The notes beneath the pieces are model-generated. The model saw only the letters and a list, made by a program, of their open reading frames with translations, was not told the origin of the DNA and ran no database searches. From Gemmatimonadetes bacterium bin94 (GTDB taxonomy: Bacteria; Gemmatimonadota; Gemmatimonadetes; Longimicrobiales; Gaopeijiaceae), in NCBI GenBank assembly GCA_002238865.1, contig MPNE01000019.1, forward strand, positions 1-64,000: DNA of 64,000 nucleotides, given 5' to 3'. Shown here piece after piece: positions 33,676-41,774 of this stretch (position 1 is its first letter; the number at the start of each line of letters is the position of its first letter). The translations under genes and the position numbers were made by a program.

Positions 33676-34545
33676 ATGGGAATGACGGGCCGCAGGAGAG
33701 CCGAGCGCGTCCGCGTGGGCCGAATGCGCGGCGGGCGTTTCGTGACGCGCGGTGACAGCGTTGCCGTCGAGGAGCCGCTGGAGGTGCGCCTCGAGGTACC
33801 CGTGCCGGACGGTGTGCGCGAACACCCGATTTCCGTGACGATGCGCACGCCGGGTGACGACTTCGAGCTCGCCGCCGGATTCCTGTTCACCGAGGGCGTC
33901 GTGATCGATCCCGGGGCGTTGGTGGATGTGCGGTACTGCCGGAACGTGGAGGTCCAGGAATACAACGTGGTCACCGCCTCGGTGCGGGATCCATCCGCGT
34001 TCGACGCGTCGAGCCTGACCCGCAACTTCTACGTGACATCGTCCTGCGGCGTCTGCGGCAAGGCCTCGCTCGACGCGGTCGAGGTCATGGGGTGTCAGCC
34101 GGTCGCCGAGGGGACGCTGACCATTGACGAGAGCGACGTGCGCGCACTCCCCGACCAGCTCAGGTCGGCCCAGAGAGTGTTCGACCGCACCGGGGGGATC
34201 CATGCGGCCGGGCTCTTCGATGCCGGGGGACGGATCTCGGTAGTGCGCGAGGACGTGGGCCGTCACAACGCCGTTGACAAGGTGATCGGCGTCCAGCTCC
34301 TGTCGCGCGCGCTTCCCGCCTCCGCGCTGGGGCTCGTCGTCTCCGGGCGCTCCTCTTTCGAAATCCTCCAGAAGGCCGCGATGGCGGGCATTCCCATGGT
34401 GGTCGCCGTCGGGGCGCCCTCCAGTCTGGCGGTGTCGTTCGCGCGCCGCTTCAACATGACGCTGGTCGGGTTCGCCCATCGCGAGGGGTACAACGTCTAC
34501 TCCGGTGGCGAGAGGGTTTCGGGATTGAACGGGGCCGGCGGTTGA
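33676..34545 (+). CDS. fdhD: Formate dehydrogenase accessory sulfurtransferase FdhD
   Basis: A 289-residue protein. FdhD carries sulfur from IscS to the molybdenum cofactor to make active formate dehydrogenase. Hallmarks: PLEVRLE near the start, MRTPGDDFELAAGFLFTEG (about 56-74), the two-Cys loop TSSCGVCGKASL (about 117-128), and REDVGRHNAVDKVIG (about 193-207). ATG 33676 has GGAGGAG 5 nt upstream. It is divergent from fdhB; CATAAT at 33628-33633 is a possible -10, without a convincing -35. Its stop overlaps the region of the next gene start, so fdhD and the MobA-MobB gene are coupled. Confidence 0.95.
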   Translation: MGMTGRRRAERVRVGRMRGGRFVTRGDSVAVEEPLEVRLEVPVPDGVREHPISVTMRTPGDDFELAAGFLFTEGVVIDPGALVDVRYCRNVEVQEYNVVTASVRDPSAFDASSLTRNFYVTSSCGVCGKASLDAVEVMGCQPVAEGTLTIDESDVRALPDQLRSAQRVFDRTGGIHAAGLFDAGGRISVVREDVGRHNAVDKVIGVQLLSRALPASALGLVVSGRSSFEILQKAAMAGIPMVVAVGAPSSLAVSFARRFNMTLVGFAHREGYNVYSGGERVSGLNGAGG

Positions 34546-34550
34546 GCCAC

Positions 34551-35639
34551 ATGCGCGGGGAACTCCTCGGGGTGATCCTGGCCGGCGGAAACAGCCGCCG
34601 CTTCGGGAAGCCGAAGGCCCTGGCCAGGCTGCATGGGCGGCCGCTCTGGCGGCTGGCGGCGAGTCGGCTGAGGACGGTGTGTTCCCGGGTTGTGGCGGTG
34701 GTCAACGACGCCCGGGTCGCCAGCGAGCTGGAGACGGAGGTGGACGTGCTTCCGGACCGCCAGACCGGCCTTGGGCCGCTTGCCGGTGTGGACGCCGCAC
34801 TTGCCCTGGCCGGCAGGGAGGGTCTGGGAGGCGCACTGGTTCTTGCCGTCGACATGCCGTGGGCGGGAAGGGAAGCACTGGTCCGCCTGACGGACTCGTG
34901 GCGGGAGCACCGGCGTGGGTGTGCCGTGGCCACGGGCTCTCCATGGGGATTCGAGCCGCTATGCGCCGTTTATCCCGTTGCGGCGCGGTTGCCTCTGGAG
35001 AGATGGCTGGAGCGGGGAGCACGGGAAGCCGGCGCCTTTGCCCGCTCCCTGGACCTGCAGGTGGTCGAATCGGGACTTCCCGCCTCGTCCTTCCGCAGCG
35101 TGAACGCCCCCCCCGACCTGCCGCCCCCCGCCTTCTCGATCGTCGGCAACAAGAAGTCCGGCAAGACCACCCTGTCCGTTGCCGTGATCGCGGAACTGGC
35201 GCGGCGGGGCCGCCGCGTCATGTCGGTCAAGCACGGGCATCATTTCCGGGTGGACACCCCGGGGACGGACTCCTGGCGGCACCGTCACGAGGGCAACGCC
35301 GGCCGCGTCCTCCTCACCGGTCCTGCCGACTTCGCGCTGATGGGGGACTGGGGCCCCGGGGGCGAGCCGTCGCTGGACATCCTGCTGAGCCGCCACCTGT
35401 CCGACGCCGAGATCGTCGTCGTCGAGGGGCACCGGGATGCACCGCTCCCGAAGGTCGAGATCTTCCGCGCCGCCGCCCAGCCCGAGCCGGTGCTCGACCC
35501 GGCGAGAGCGCGCGCCCAGGGGGCTCTCGGCGCTGTCACCGACCGGCCCGAACTCCCCTGGTCGGTACCCGTGCACGCCGCCGACGCCCCCGATGTCGCG
35601 GCCTGGATCGCGGACCTGGTCGAGGGGGCGCTGCTGTGA
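34551..35639 (+). CDS. Bifunctional MobA-MobB molybdenum cofactor guanylyltransferase
   Basis: A 362-residue fusion. The N-terminal half is MobA: LGVILAGGNSRRFGKPKALARL (GTP loop, about 5-26), PDRQTGLGPLAGV, AVDMPWAG. It attaches GMP to molybdopterin to form the guanine dinucleotide cofactor that formate dehydrogenase needs. The C-terminal half, from about 197, is MobB: SIVGNKKSGKTTLSVAVI (P-loop), VKHGHHFRVDTPGTDSWRH, VVVEGHRD. ATG 34551 is preferred; TTG 34542, overlapping the fdhD stop, is the alternative. Position after fdhD fits cofactor supply to the Sec formate dehydrogenase. Confidence 0.92.
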   Translation: MRGELLGVILAGGNSRRFGKPKALARLHGRPLWRLAASRLRTVCSRVVAVVNDARVASELETEVDVLPDRQTGLGPLAGVDAALALAGREGLGGALVLAVDMPWAGREALVRLTDSWREHRRGCAVATGSPWGFEPLCAVYPVAARLPLERWLERGAREAGAFARSLDLQVVESGLPASSFRSVNAPPDLPPPAFSIVGNKKSGKTTLSVAVIAELARRGRRVMSVKHGHHFRVDTPGTDSWRHRHEGNAGRVLLTGPADFALMGDWGPGGEPSLDILLSRHLSDAEIVVVEGHRDAPLPKVEIFRAAAQPEPVLDPARARAQGALGAVTDRPELPWSVPVHAADAPDVAAWIADLVEGALL

Positions 35640-36820
35640 CCGCTCGTTCGGTCTCCTCCCCGGCGCCCCCCGGCCGCCTGGCTTCCCTGGACGCGTTTCG
35701 GGGCCTGGCCATCGCGGGGATGATCCTCGTCAACAACCCGGGGAGCTGGTCCCACGTCTACGCCCCGTTGCTGCACGCTCCCTGGCACGGCGCCACGCCG
35801 ACCGACCTGATCTTCCCCTTCTTTCTCTTCGGGGTCGGCGTGTCGATGTCGTTTTCGTTCTCGTCCCGGACCGCGCGGGGGGGTTCGCGGCGCGACCTGT
35901 GGCGGCACGTCGCCGTGCGCGCGCTGATCATATACGGCCTGGGGCTGTTCATGGCCGCGTACCCCCGCTTCGACTTCGGCACGGTCCGCCTTGTCGGAGT
36001 CCTCGCGCGCATCGGGATGGTCTACCTGGTCGCGGGCACCCTCGTGCTGTTTCTCTCACGGCGGGCCGTCTTCGCCGTCATGTTGGCGCTGCTGGCCGGT
36101 TACGGGGCCCTCATGTCCTGGATCCCGGTTCCCGGCTTCGGCGCGGGCGATCTCTCACCCGAAGGCAACCTCGCCGCCCACCTCGACCGCCTCCTCCTCG
36201 GGGTTCACATGTGGAGCGGCGGGGGAGGCGTTTACGACCCCGAGGGCCTCCTGAGCACCGTCCCCGCGATTGCAAGCACGCTCGCAGGCCTGTTCGCGGG
36301 CGACTTCCTGCGTTCGTTGGACGGTGGCCCGAGCGGCGCGGGGGAAGCCGCGCGGCCGACCGGGCACGGAACCATCGCCTGCCTCCGCATGCTCATGACG
36401 GGGTTGGCTCTGGTGCTGGCCGGGCTCGTCTGGGATCGGTTCTTCCCCATCAACAAGCCACTCTGGACGAGCTCCTACGTGGCCTATACGACCGGGTGGG
36501 CCCTGGTGACGCTGGCCGCGCTCTACTGGCTCATCGACGTTAGCGGCCGGCGCGGATGGGCGCGCCCGCTGGTCGTCTACGGCATGAACGCGATTACGGT
36601 CTTCGTGGCTTCGGGCCTCGTGGCGAAGACCCTGGTTCTCTGGCGCGTGCCGGACGGCTCCGGCGCGACGACGTCGATGTACAACCTCGTCTACGAGACC
36701 GCCTTTGCCTCGTGGGCCGGCCCATTGAACGGCTCACTGGCCTTTGCGGCGGCCACCGTGCTCTTCTGGCTCGCTGTCCTGTGGGTCATGTACGCGCGCC
36801 GAATCTTCATCAAGGTCTAG
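35636..36820 (+). CDS. Polytopic membrane protein, HGSNAT/NagX-like (DUF1624/DUF5009) acyltransferase family
   Basis: A 394-residue protein with about ten membrane helices. It starts RLASLDAFRGLAIAGMILVNNPGSW, the standard opening of bacterial relatives of heparan-alpha-glucosaminide N-acetyltransferase. Further signs are TPTDLIFPFFLFGVGVSMSFSFS and YVAYTTGWALVTLAALYWLID near the C-terminal side. These proteins are thought to acetylate sugars across the membrane using acetyl-CoA; activity here is unproven. GTG 35636 overlaps the mobA-mobB stop (GTGA) with GAGGGGG 7 nt upstream. A functional link to cofactor synthesis is not obvious, so coupling may reflect compactness only. Confidence 0.82.
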   Translation: MTARSVSSPAPPGRLASLDAFRGLAIAGMILVNNPGSWSHVYAPLLHAPWHGATPTDLIFPFFLFGVGVSMSFSFSSRTARGGSRRDLWRHVAVRALIIYGLGLFMAAYPRFDFGTVRLVGVLARIGMVYLVAGTLVLFLSRRAVFAVMLALLAGYGALMSWIPVPGFGAGDLSPEGNLAAHLDRLLLGVHMWSGGGGVYDPEGLLSTVPAIASTLAGLFAGDFLRSLDGGPSGAGEAARPTGHGTIACLRMLMTGLALVLAGLVWDRFFPINKPLWTSSYVAYTTGWALVTLAALYWLIDVSGRRGWARPLVVYGMNAITVFVASGLVAKTLVLWRVPDGSGATTSMYNLVYETAFASWAGPLNGSLAFAAATVLFWLAVLWVMYARRIFIKV

Positions 36821-36878
36821 ACCGGCGCCTCGCCACTTTCGGTCCGACGCGGGGTCAATCCACGGGCCGCCAGCCGCG

Positions 36879-37196
36879 CTATTCCTCCGCGGCGGTCCCC
36901 GACCCGAGGACGTCGGTCGCTGCTCCACGTCGCAGCCGCGCGTCGAACTCCGACACCTCCACGAGTCGGTTCATCGACCCCTGGACTTCGTCGAGCTGCT
37001 GCTCCAGCAACCCCAGCCGGCGTTCGACGATCTTGATCGAGTCCTCCGTTCCCTGTCCCTGCAGATATCTCCCGAGCGCGTCCACGATAGGCTTCAGGGC
37101 GTAGCGCGCCGTGAGCCCCGCGATGGGGATCAGCACGACGGAAATCCCCATGATCACGGAGACCAGGGCTACAAAGTCGATGGGCAATACGTTCAT
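36879..37196 (-). CDS. Small membrane-anchored coiled-coil protein, unknown
   Basis: A 105-residue protein with one or two N-terminal hydrophobic segments (IDFVALVSVIMGISVVLIPIAGL) and a heptad-like C-terminal helix (IVERRLGLLEQQLDEVQGSMNRLVEVSEF). No family recognised. ATG 37196 has AGGAG upstream. It converges with the HGSNAT-like gene and is divergent from the DUF4097 gene. Confidence 0.65.
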   Translation of the reverse strand: MNVLPIDFVALVSVIMGISVVLIPIAGLTARYALKPIVDALGRYLQGQGTEDSIKIVERRLGLLEQQLDEVQGSMNRLVEVSEFDARLRRGAATDVLGSGTAAEE

Positions 37197-37352
37197 GGCC
37201 GGCTCTCTCCTCTTGGTTGGACCGTTTTCGGCAGGGCATCCGTGCATTGCCGACGGGCGTTCTCAACAGGGTACGCTCCCGGTTCGGAAACCTTCTGCCG
37301 TCGCGGGGTCGTAGATCCCTGAGACACCCATACGGAAAAGGATGACGGAAAG

Positions 37353-38429
37353 ATGACCGCTACCACCATTAGCCGCACCTCGGTGTTGCGGCTCGCGCTT
37401 GGCCTCTCCCTGCTGGTTGCCGCCGCGCTGGCGACGGCCCCTCCCCTCGACGGCCAGGAAGTCCACCGCCTCGACGGGCCCCGGGTCGCCATCTACAACC
37501 TGGCCGGCCGCGTGGAGGTCGTTCCCGGCGAGGGACCCCATGCGGTGGTCGAAATCGTGCGCGGCGGAGGTGACGCCGAACGGCTCAGCGTCGCGACAGG
37601 CCGGGTCGGAGACCGCGAGGCCCTGAGGGTCATCTATCCGGACGACCGGGTCGTGTACCCGGAAATGGGCCGTTCCAACACGACCGTCCGGGTGCGCGGC
37701 GACGGCACCTTCCTGGACGGGTGGCGCGGAGGCGACGAGGTCCGCATCTCGGGACGCGGGCGTGGCATGGAGGCGTACGCGGACATCACGGTACGGGTCC
37801 CGCCCGGATTCGATGTCGCGATTCGTCTCGCGGCCGGCGAGGGGCGCGCGAGCGGCCTGGCGGCCGCCCTGGCCTTCAAGGCGGGTTCGGCGCGCGTGGA
37901 GGTGTCGGACGTCAACGGCAACGTCGACGTGGACACGGGGTCCGGAGCCGTCACCGTCGCGGGGGTGGAAGGCGATGTCTCGGCGGACACCGGATCCGGC
38001 TCGATCAGCCTGGAAGGGATCTACGGATCCCGGCTGACGGCCGACACCGGATCCGGCCGGGTGGAGGGGCGCAACCTGTCGCTCGGAGAACTGAGTGTCG
38101 ACACCGGGTCGGGGCGCATCACCATGGAGGGGCTGCGCGCGTCCCGGATCGACTGCGACACGGGAAGCGGGGCGGTGCGCCTCTCACTCCTCTCCGATGT
38201 GGACCACATGGTCGTGGACACCGGGTCCGGGAGCGTCACGGTGGACGTTCCGGAGGACTTCGGTGCGGCGTTGGACATCGATTCCGGGAGCGGCCGCGTC
38301 GTGGTCGACGTGGCGGCTCACGACGTGACCGTCGAGAAGCGCCGCAGTTTCCGGGGCGCCGTGGGCGACGGCGATGGCCGTGTGGAGATCGATACCGGGT
38401 CCGGCGGAATCAGCATCCGCCGGCGCTGA
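37353..38429 (+). CDS. Secreted DUF4097-type beta-repeat protein with DTGSG repeats
   Basis: A 358-residue protein with a signal peptide (LRLALGLSLLVAAALATAPPLDGQ). The second half contains eight copies of a D-T/S-G-S-G turn about 15-25 residues apart (VDTGSGAV, ADTGSGSI, ADTGSGRV, VDTGSGRI, CDTGSGAV, VDTGSGSV, IDSGSGRV, IDTGSGGI), each followed by a beta strand, as expected for a right-handed beta-helix of DUF4097/DUF4098 type. Such domains are called putative adhesins; the true role is unknown. Periplasmic or surface location is likely. Confidence 0.82.
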   Translation: MTATTISRTSVLRLALGLSLLVAAALATAPPLDGQEVHRLDGPRVAIYNLAGRVEVVPGEGPHAVVEIVRGGGDAERLSVATGRVGDREALRVIYPDDRVVYPEMGRSNTTVRVRGDGTFLDGWRGGDEVRISGRGRGMEAYADITVRVPPGFDVAIRLAAGEGRASGLAAALAFKAGSARVEVSDVNGNVDVDTGSGAVTVAGVEGDVSADTGSGSISLEGIYGSRLTADTGSGRVEGRNLSLGELSVDTGSGRITMEGLRASRIDCDTGSGAVRLSLLSDVDHMVVDTGSGSVTVDVPEDFGAALDIDSGSGRVVVDVAAHDVTVEKRRSFRGAVGDGDGRVEIDTGSGGISIRRR

Positions 38430-38996
38430 TCACCCCTGGCGAGCCACCGGGATCTCGACCTCGTAGCCTTCCCACCGAAGAACCAGGGTAGCCCCGTTCG
38501 CGGTGGCGTTCTCGAAGGACATGCTCATGGTCTCCACATGGTCGTTCGCTGACGCCATCGCCGATCCGGATCCGATGTCGTTGGCCATGACCCCGTCGTT
38601 GATGGGGACGCCCCAGCGGTCCGATTGGCCATTGACGAAGATCTCCCACGTGTCCTCGCCCGGTACCGCGTACAGCGAGTAGGAGCCGGGCGCAACCGCG
38701 ACGCCGGCCACCGTTGCCGCGAAGGGGAGGTGGATCGCGGTCGCTTCGTTGGCGCCCATGCGCCATGGTGCCCCGTGCGGGTGAATGTCGCCGCCCACAA
38801 GGGTCCTGTCATTCGCCGAGGGGGCGCCGTAGCAGACCTTCACCACATCGTCACCCATGCTGACCACCGCGGAGTCCAGGGGGCTGGGGCGATCCGCGAG
38901 GTTCCCGCGGACCCAGCAGTTCTGTGCTTCCAAAGCCTGAGGGGCCACTGCAAACGCCGCGACGAGTGCCAGCAAACCGGGTGTCGATCTCTTCAT
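38430..38996 (-). CDS. Secreted DUF2911 domain protein
   Basis: A 188-residue protein with a signal peptide ([18 protein letters not shown]). The DUF2911 pattern is clear: [58 protein letters not shown], and [10 protein letters not shown] at the end. Function of this family is unknown; it is common in Bacteroidota and Gemmatimonadota. ATG 38996 has a full AAGGAGG 7 nt upstream. Its stop abuts the convergent DUF4097 gene. Confidence 0.85.
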   Translation of the reverse strand: MKRSTPGLLALVAAFAVAPQALEAQNCWVRGNLADRPSPLDSAVVSMGDDVVKVCYGAPSANDRTLVGGDIHPHGAPWRMGANEATAIHLPFAATVAGVAVAPGSYSLYAVPGEDTWEIFVNGQSDRWGVPINDGVMANDIGSGSAMASANDHVETMSMSFENATANGATLVLRWEGYEVEIPVARQG

Positions 38997-39412
38997 GTCT
39001 CCTCCTTGGACGACCGGCCGGGACGAAAAACGCCCCGGCTTGTGCGAATCACGAAGCCGAAATCTGCAACGGGAGAGCCGTCGCGTCCAGACATGCGGGT
39101 ACCCGCCCCGCCGCGCGGGACGGTTCGCGCGTCCGGCCCTTCGGGAAGGCGGCGGACCTTTTGGGGGCAACCCGTGGTAACAAGTCGTCATGGAACCGAT
39201 TCGCGTAGCTCGGGGCCACTCCAGTCCACCAAATTCCTTGACCTTGACCAAAAGGGAATCATAGATTATCCAGTCTCCCGCGCATGAGTCGGCGTAGCTC
39301 TGGCGTCACCGCACCGGCCACCGTAAACTGATCGGTTGCCGCGAGTGGCCCGGCAGGGCCGCGCCGTGCCGTGCGAGATGTCCGTGGAACCCACACCGGA
39401 GAAGATAGGAAC
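38997..39412. other. 416-bp intergenic region between divergent genes
   Basis: No gene seen. It contains the leader of the DUF2911 gene with a GC-rich hairpin (about 39016-39039, GCCGGG/CCCGGC around an A-rich loop, meaning unknown) and, toward the other end, two tandem TTGACC boxes and an AT-richer stretch that look like the promoter of the TPR gene. Confidence 0.6.
39238..39267 (+). promoter_or_regulatory. Candidate promoter of the TPR gene
   Basis: TTGACC (39238-39243), 18 nt, TAGATT (39262-39267). A second TTGACC (39244-39249) follows directly in tandem. The segment is the least GC-rich part of the intergenic region and is oriented toward the gene at 39413, leaving a leader of about 140 nt. 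Confidence 0.4.
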
Positions 39413-41161
39413 ATGAGGAGTTGGCTACGCATCGGGATAGTCGCAACGGGTGCCCTCGCGCTGCTGTTCGGGCCAATGCTTGCGGCTCGGGCGGACGCGC
39501 AGGTGGCTACGCGATTCAGGGTGATGGTCACCAATCTGGTGCCTCTGAACGACGCCAATGACGACTTCGGCAAGGACTTGGCAAAAGCGCTTCGGGAGCT
39601 GATCAACCAGTTCCAGACCCATCAGCCGGTGGACGAAGACGAGATCAGGGACGCGGCCAAGGAATTCGACCTCGACATGGAGGAGCTGGACTGCATCCGC
39701 TCCGTGCAGCTGGCAACCCAGCTTCGGGCCGAGAACGTCTTCTGCGGGACCTACACCGAGAACAAGGACGAAAAGACGTTCTCCCTGATGGGGCTTCAGT
39801 TCGCGGCCCCGGGCGGCGCGAGCTTCCCGATCGAGGACCAGACCTGGCACGAGGACGACTACGAGGCTGCTGCCGCGGAGATTGCAGGCTCGTTCGAGAC
39901 GTTCGTGGCACAGCTTCGCGCTGCGGTTTTCTGCGGGGACTTCTTCAATTCGAAGGACTGGGAGAGCGCGGAAAGGAACTGTACCCAGGCTCTGGCGATC
40001 TCTCCCGGAGACACCCAGACCCGTAACATCTACGCCATGCTACTCCGGGAGACCGACCGCAACGAGGAGTCCTACGAACAGGCCCTGATGGTCATCGAGC
40101 AGGATCCGCTGCACGAGCAGGCCCTGCAGCTGGCCGGCTATCTGGCGGCCCAGCTGAATCGCAACGAGGAGGCACGGCAGCACTACACGGCGTACCTGCA
40201 GCTGAATCCGGGCAGTGTGCCGGTTCGGTTGCAGATTGCCTACGACCTCGCCATGGCCGGAGATCCGGAGGGAGCGATGATTCTGGCCGAGGAAGGTCTC
40301 GAGCTCGAGTCGGACAATGTGGACCTTCGCCTCGGCCACGCGTCGTACGCCACCCGGGCTGCGCAGGACATGTCGGCCGGCGCGGCGGCCAACGCGCCCA
40401 TCTCCATGGAGGCTGCCGAGCTCTACCGAAAGGCTCTGGAGTCCTTCCAGGTCGTGTACGGGGTGCAGGGCGATGAGATGAAAGTCGAGAACATCCGCAC
40501 CATGATCGCCGGTTACGCTCAGCTGGGTCAGTTCGAAGAGGCCATATCGATGGCCAACCAGGGGATCCAGACGCACGGCGAAGACGCTTTGCTGTGGTCG
40601 CTCTACGCTGACGTCCTCAAGAGGGCCGAGCGAGTGGAAGAGGCCGTGGCCGCGCTTGACGAAGCGGAGGCGAGGGATCCTGCCCTGCCGAATGTCAAGG
40701 CCAGGCAGGGATCGTGGCTGCTGGAGCTGGGAAGGGAAGAGGAAGCCGTCACCTACCTCCAGGAAGCGGTCGAAAAGGGCGAACAGAACGCCGATGCGAT
40801 GGCCAACCTCATTTTCGCCACGGCACACCGGAAAGGCGTCGCTGTCGAAGACTGGAACTTTGCTCTGCGCCTGATCGGGCTCGCCAAGTCGTTCGAGGAC
40901 GAGGTCTCGGAAAAGACCCTTGGTCAACTGGACTTCTGGCACGCGTACTCCCTTTACCAGCAGTCGATCGAGCAGGAGCAGGCACAGACCCTCGAGACGG
41001 CTCAGTTGACCTTGCCGAAGTTCCAGCAGGCCGCGCGCCTCTTCGGGCTGCCCAGGGTGGCGGAGTACGCGAGCTCCAACAACATCGGTCTGCAGCAATT
41101 CCGTGACGCGACCCAGCAGTACATCGAGATCGAGGAGGCGATCATTCAGCGGGGACGCTGA
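39413..41161 (+). CDS. Secreted tetratricopeptide-repeat protein
   Basis: A 582-residue protein with a signal peptide (IGIVATGALALLFGPMLAARADA). After an N-terminal domain (RFRVMVTNLVPLNDANDDFGKDLAKAL, about 34-60, reminiscent of Curli/penicillin-binding LpoB-like regulators but not assignable) come roughly eight TPRs between about 175 and 480 (SAERNCTQALAISPGD; SYEQALMVIEQDPLHEQAL; EARQHYTAYLQLNPGS; FEEAISMANQGIQTH; VEEAVAALDEAEARDP). Probably a periplasmic scaffold. ATG 39413 has AGGA close by. The transcript ends at the strong terminator 26 nt downstream. Confidence 0.78.
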   Translation: MRSWLRIGIVATGALALLFGPMLAARADAQVATRFRVMVTNLVPLNDANDDFGKDLAKALRELINQFQTHQPVDEDEIRDAAKEFDLDMEELDCIRSVQLATQLRAENVFCGTYTENKDEKTFSLMGLQFAAPGGASFPIEDQTWHEDDYEAAAAEIAGSFETFVAQLRAAVFCGDFFNSKDWESAERNCTQALAISPGDTQTRNIYAMLLRETDRNEESYEQALMVIEQDPLHEQALQLAGYLAAQLNRNEEARQHYTAYLQLNPGSVPVRLQIAYDLAMAGDPEGAMILAEEGLELESDNVDLRLGHASYATRAAQDMSAGAAANAPISMEAAELYRKALESFQVVYGVQGDEMKVENIRTMIAGYAQLGQFEEAISMANQGIQTHGEDALLWSLYADVLKRAERVEEAVAALDEAEARDPALPNVKARQGSWLLELGREEEAVTYLQEAVEKGEQNADAMANLIFATAHRKGVAVEDWNFALRLIGLAKSFEDEVSEKTLGQLDFWHAYSLYQQSIEQEQAQTLETAQLTLPKFQQAARLFGLPRVAEYASSNNIGLQQFRDATQQYIEIEEAIIQRGR

Positions 41162-41186
41162 CCCGAGCGCCGCCACGGCGGATTCG

Positions 41187-41227
41187 GGCGCCGCGGGCCG
41201 ATCATTGGCCCGCGGCGCCTTTTTTTT
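41187..41227 (+). terminator. Strong intrinsic terminator
   Basis: A perfect 13-bp stem, GGCGCCGCGGGCC (41187-41199) with GGCCCGCGGCGCC (41207-41219), a 7-nt loop and eight T (41220-41227). It closes the TPR gene and insulates the division cluster. Confidence 0.95.
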
Positions 41228-41293
41228 GTCTGGAACATCGTGCATTGGTCTGTGTTCCCCCCTGTCTTACCGCTTGCGATGGGGGATACAGTG

Positions 41294-41325
41294 TATTATT
41301 GTGGGGGTTATTGGGATGAAATGGG
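41294..41325 (+). promoter_or_regulatory. dcw-cluster promoter -10 and triple MraZ box
   Basis: TATTAT (41294-41299) is a good -10; no clear -35 is seen (TTGCGA at 41274 is too close). Right behind it are three direct repeats TGGG at 41302, 41312 and 41322, exactly 10 bp apart, the layout bound by MraZ rings. A further TGGG lies at 41280-41283. MraZ is therefore expected to autoregulate the cluster here. Confidence 0.8.
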
Positions 41326-41335
41326 ATACAAGACC

Positions 41336-41767
41336 ATGCCCGGATTACTCGGTAGACACGAATACCAAATTGACGCGAAGGGGCGAGTCAGCTTGCCCTC
41401 GGCGTTCCGACGGGCTGTGTCCAATAATCCGCTCGTGCTTCTTCAGTGGCAGGACAGCCACCTCGACCTCTTCCCCGACGAAACCTGGCGTGAGATCCGC
41501 AAGAACCTGCTGAGTCACCGCAAGGCGCGCCGGGACCGCGGTGCCTACCTGAGGCGGATCACGGCCGCCGCAACCGATGTGGAGCCGGACAAGCACGGCC
41601 GGATCCGCATTCCCGACTGGCTGCGTGACCGGATCGGACTGACGGACACCGTGCTCTTCATCGGCGCGCTGGACCGGATCGAACTGTGGCACCCGGACCG
41701 CTTCCAGGCACATCTGGACGAGACGGACGCGGGCGACGATGACTTCGCGGCGCAGATCTTCGGGTGA
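41336..41767 (+). CDS. mraZ: Transcriptional regulator MraZ
   Basis: A 143-residue protein with two SpoVT/AbrB-like halves, each carrying the MraZ pattern: LLGRHEYQIDAKGRVSLPSAFR (residues about 4-25) and DVEPDKHGRIRIPDWLRDRIGL (about 80-101). It binds repeats upstream of its own gene and regulates the division operon. ATG 41336 gives the usual N-terminus; ATG 41321 in the same frame would add MGYKT. Neither has a good ribosome-binding site, and the last MraZ box overlaps ATG 41321. First gene of the cluster. Confidence 0.95.
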   Translation: MPGLLGRHEYQIDAKGRVSLPSAFRRAVSNNPLVLLQWQDSHLDLFPDETWREIRKNLLSHRKARRDRGAYLRRITAAATDVEPDKHGRIRIPDWLRDRIGLTDTVLFIGALDRIELWHPDRFQAHLDETDAGDDDFAAQIFG

Positions 41768-41774
41768 TGGGGAC

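Noticed and set aside
37900-38420. Repeated GACACCGGATCCGG-type DNA as a CRISPR or mobile repeat
   Set aside because: Repeats are in frame and encode the DTGSG turns of one protein, with unequal spacing and no spacers.
39016-39039. Hairpin in the DUF2911 leader as a riboswitch or terminator
   Set aside because: Short, no T tract on the relevant side and no recognisable riboswitch core.
41162-41293. A small gene before mraZ
   Set aside because: The open frame starting at 41240 is only an upstream extension of mraZ across the promoter and MraZ boxes; no ribosome-binding site or conserved start.
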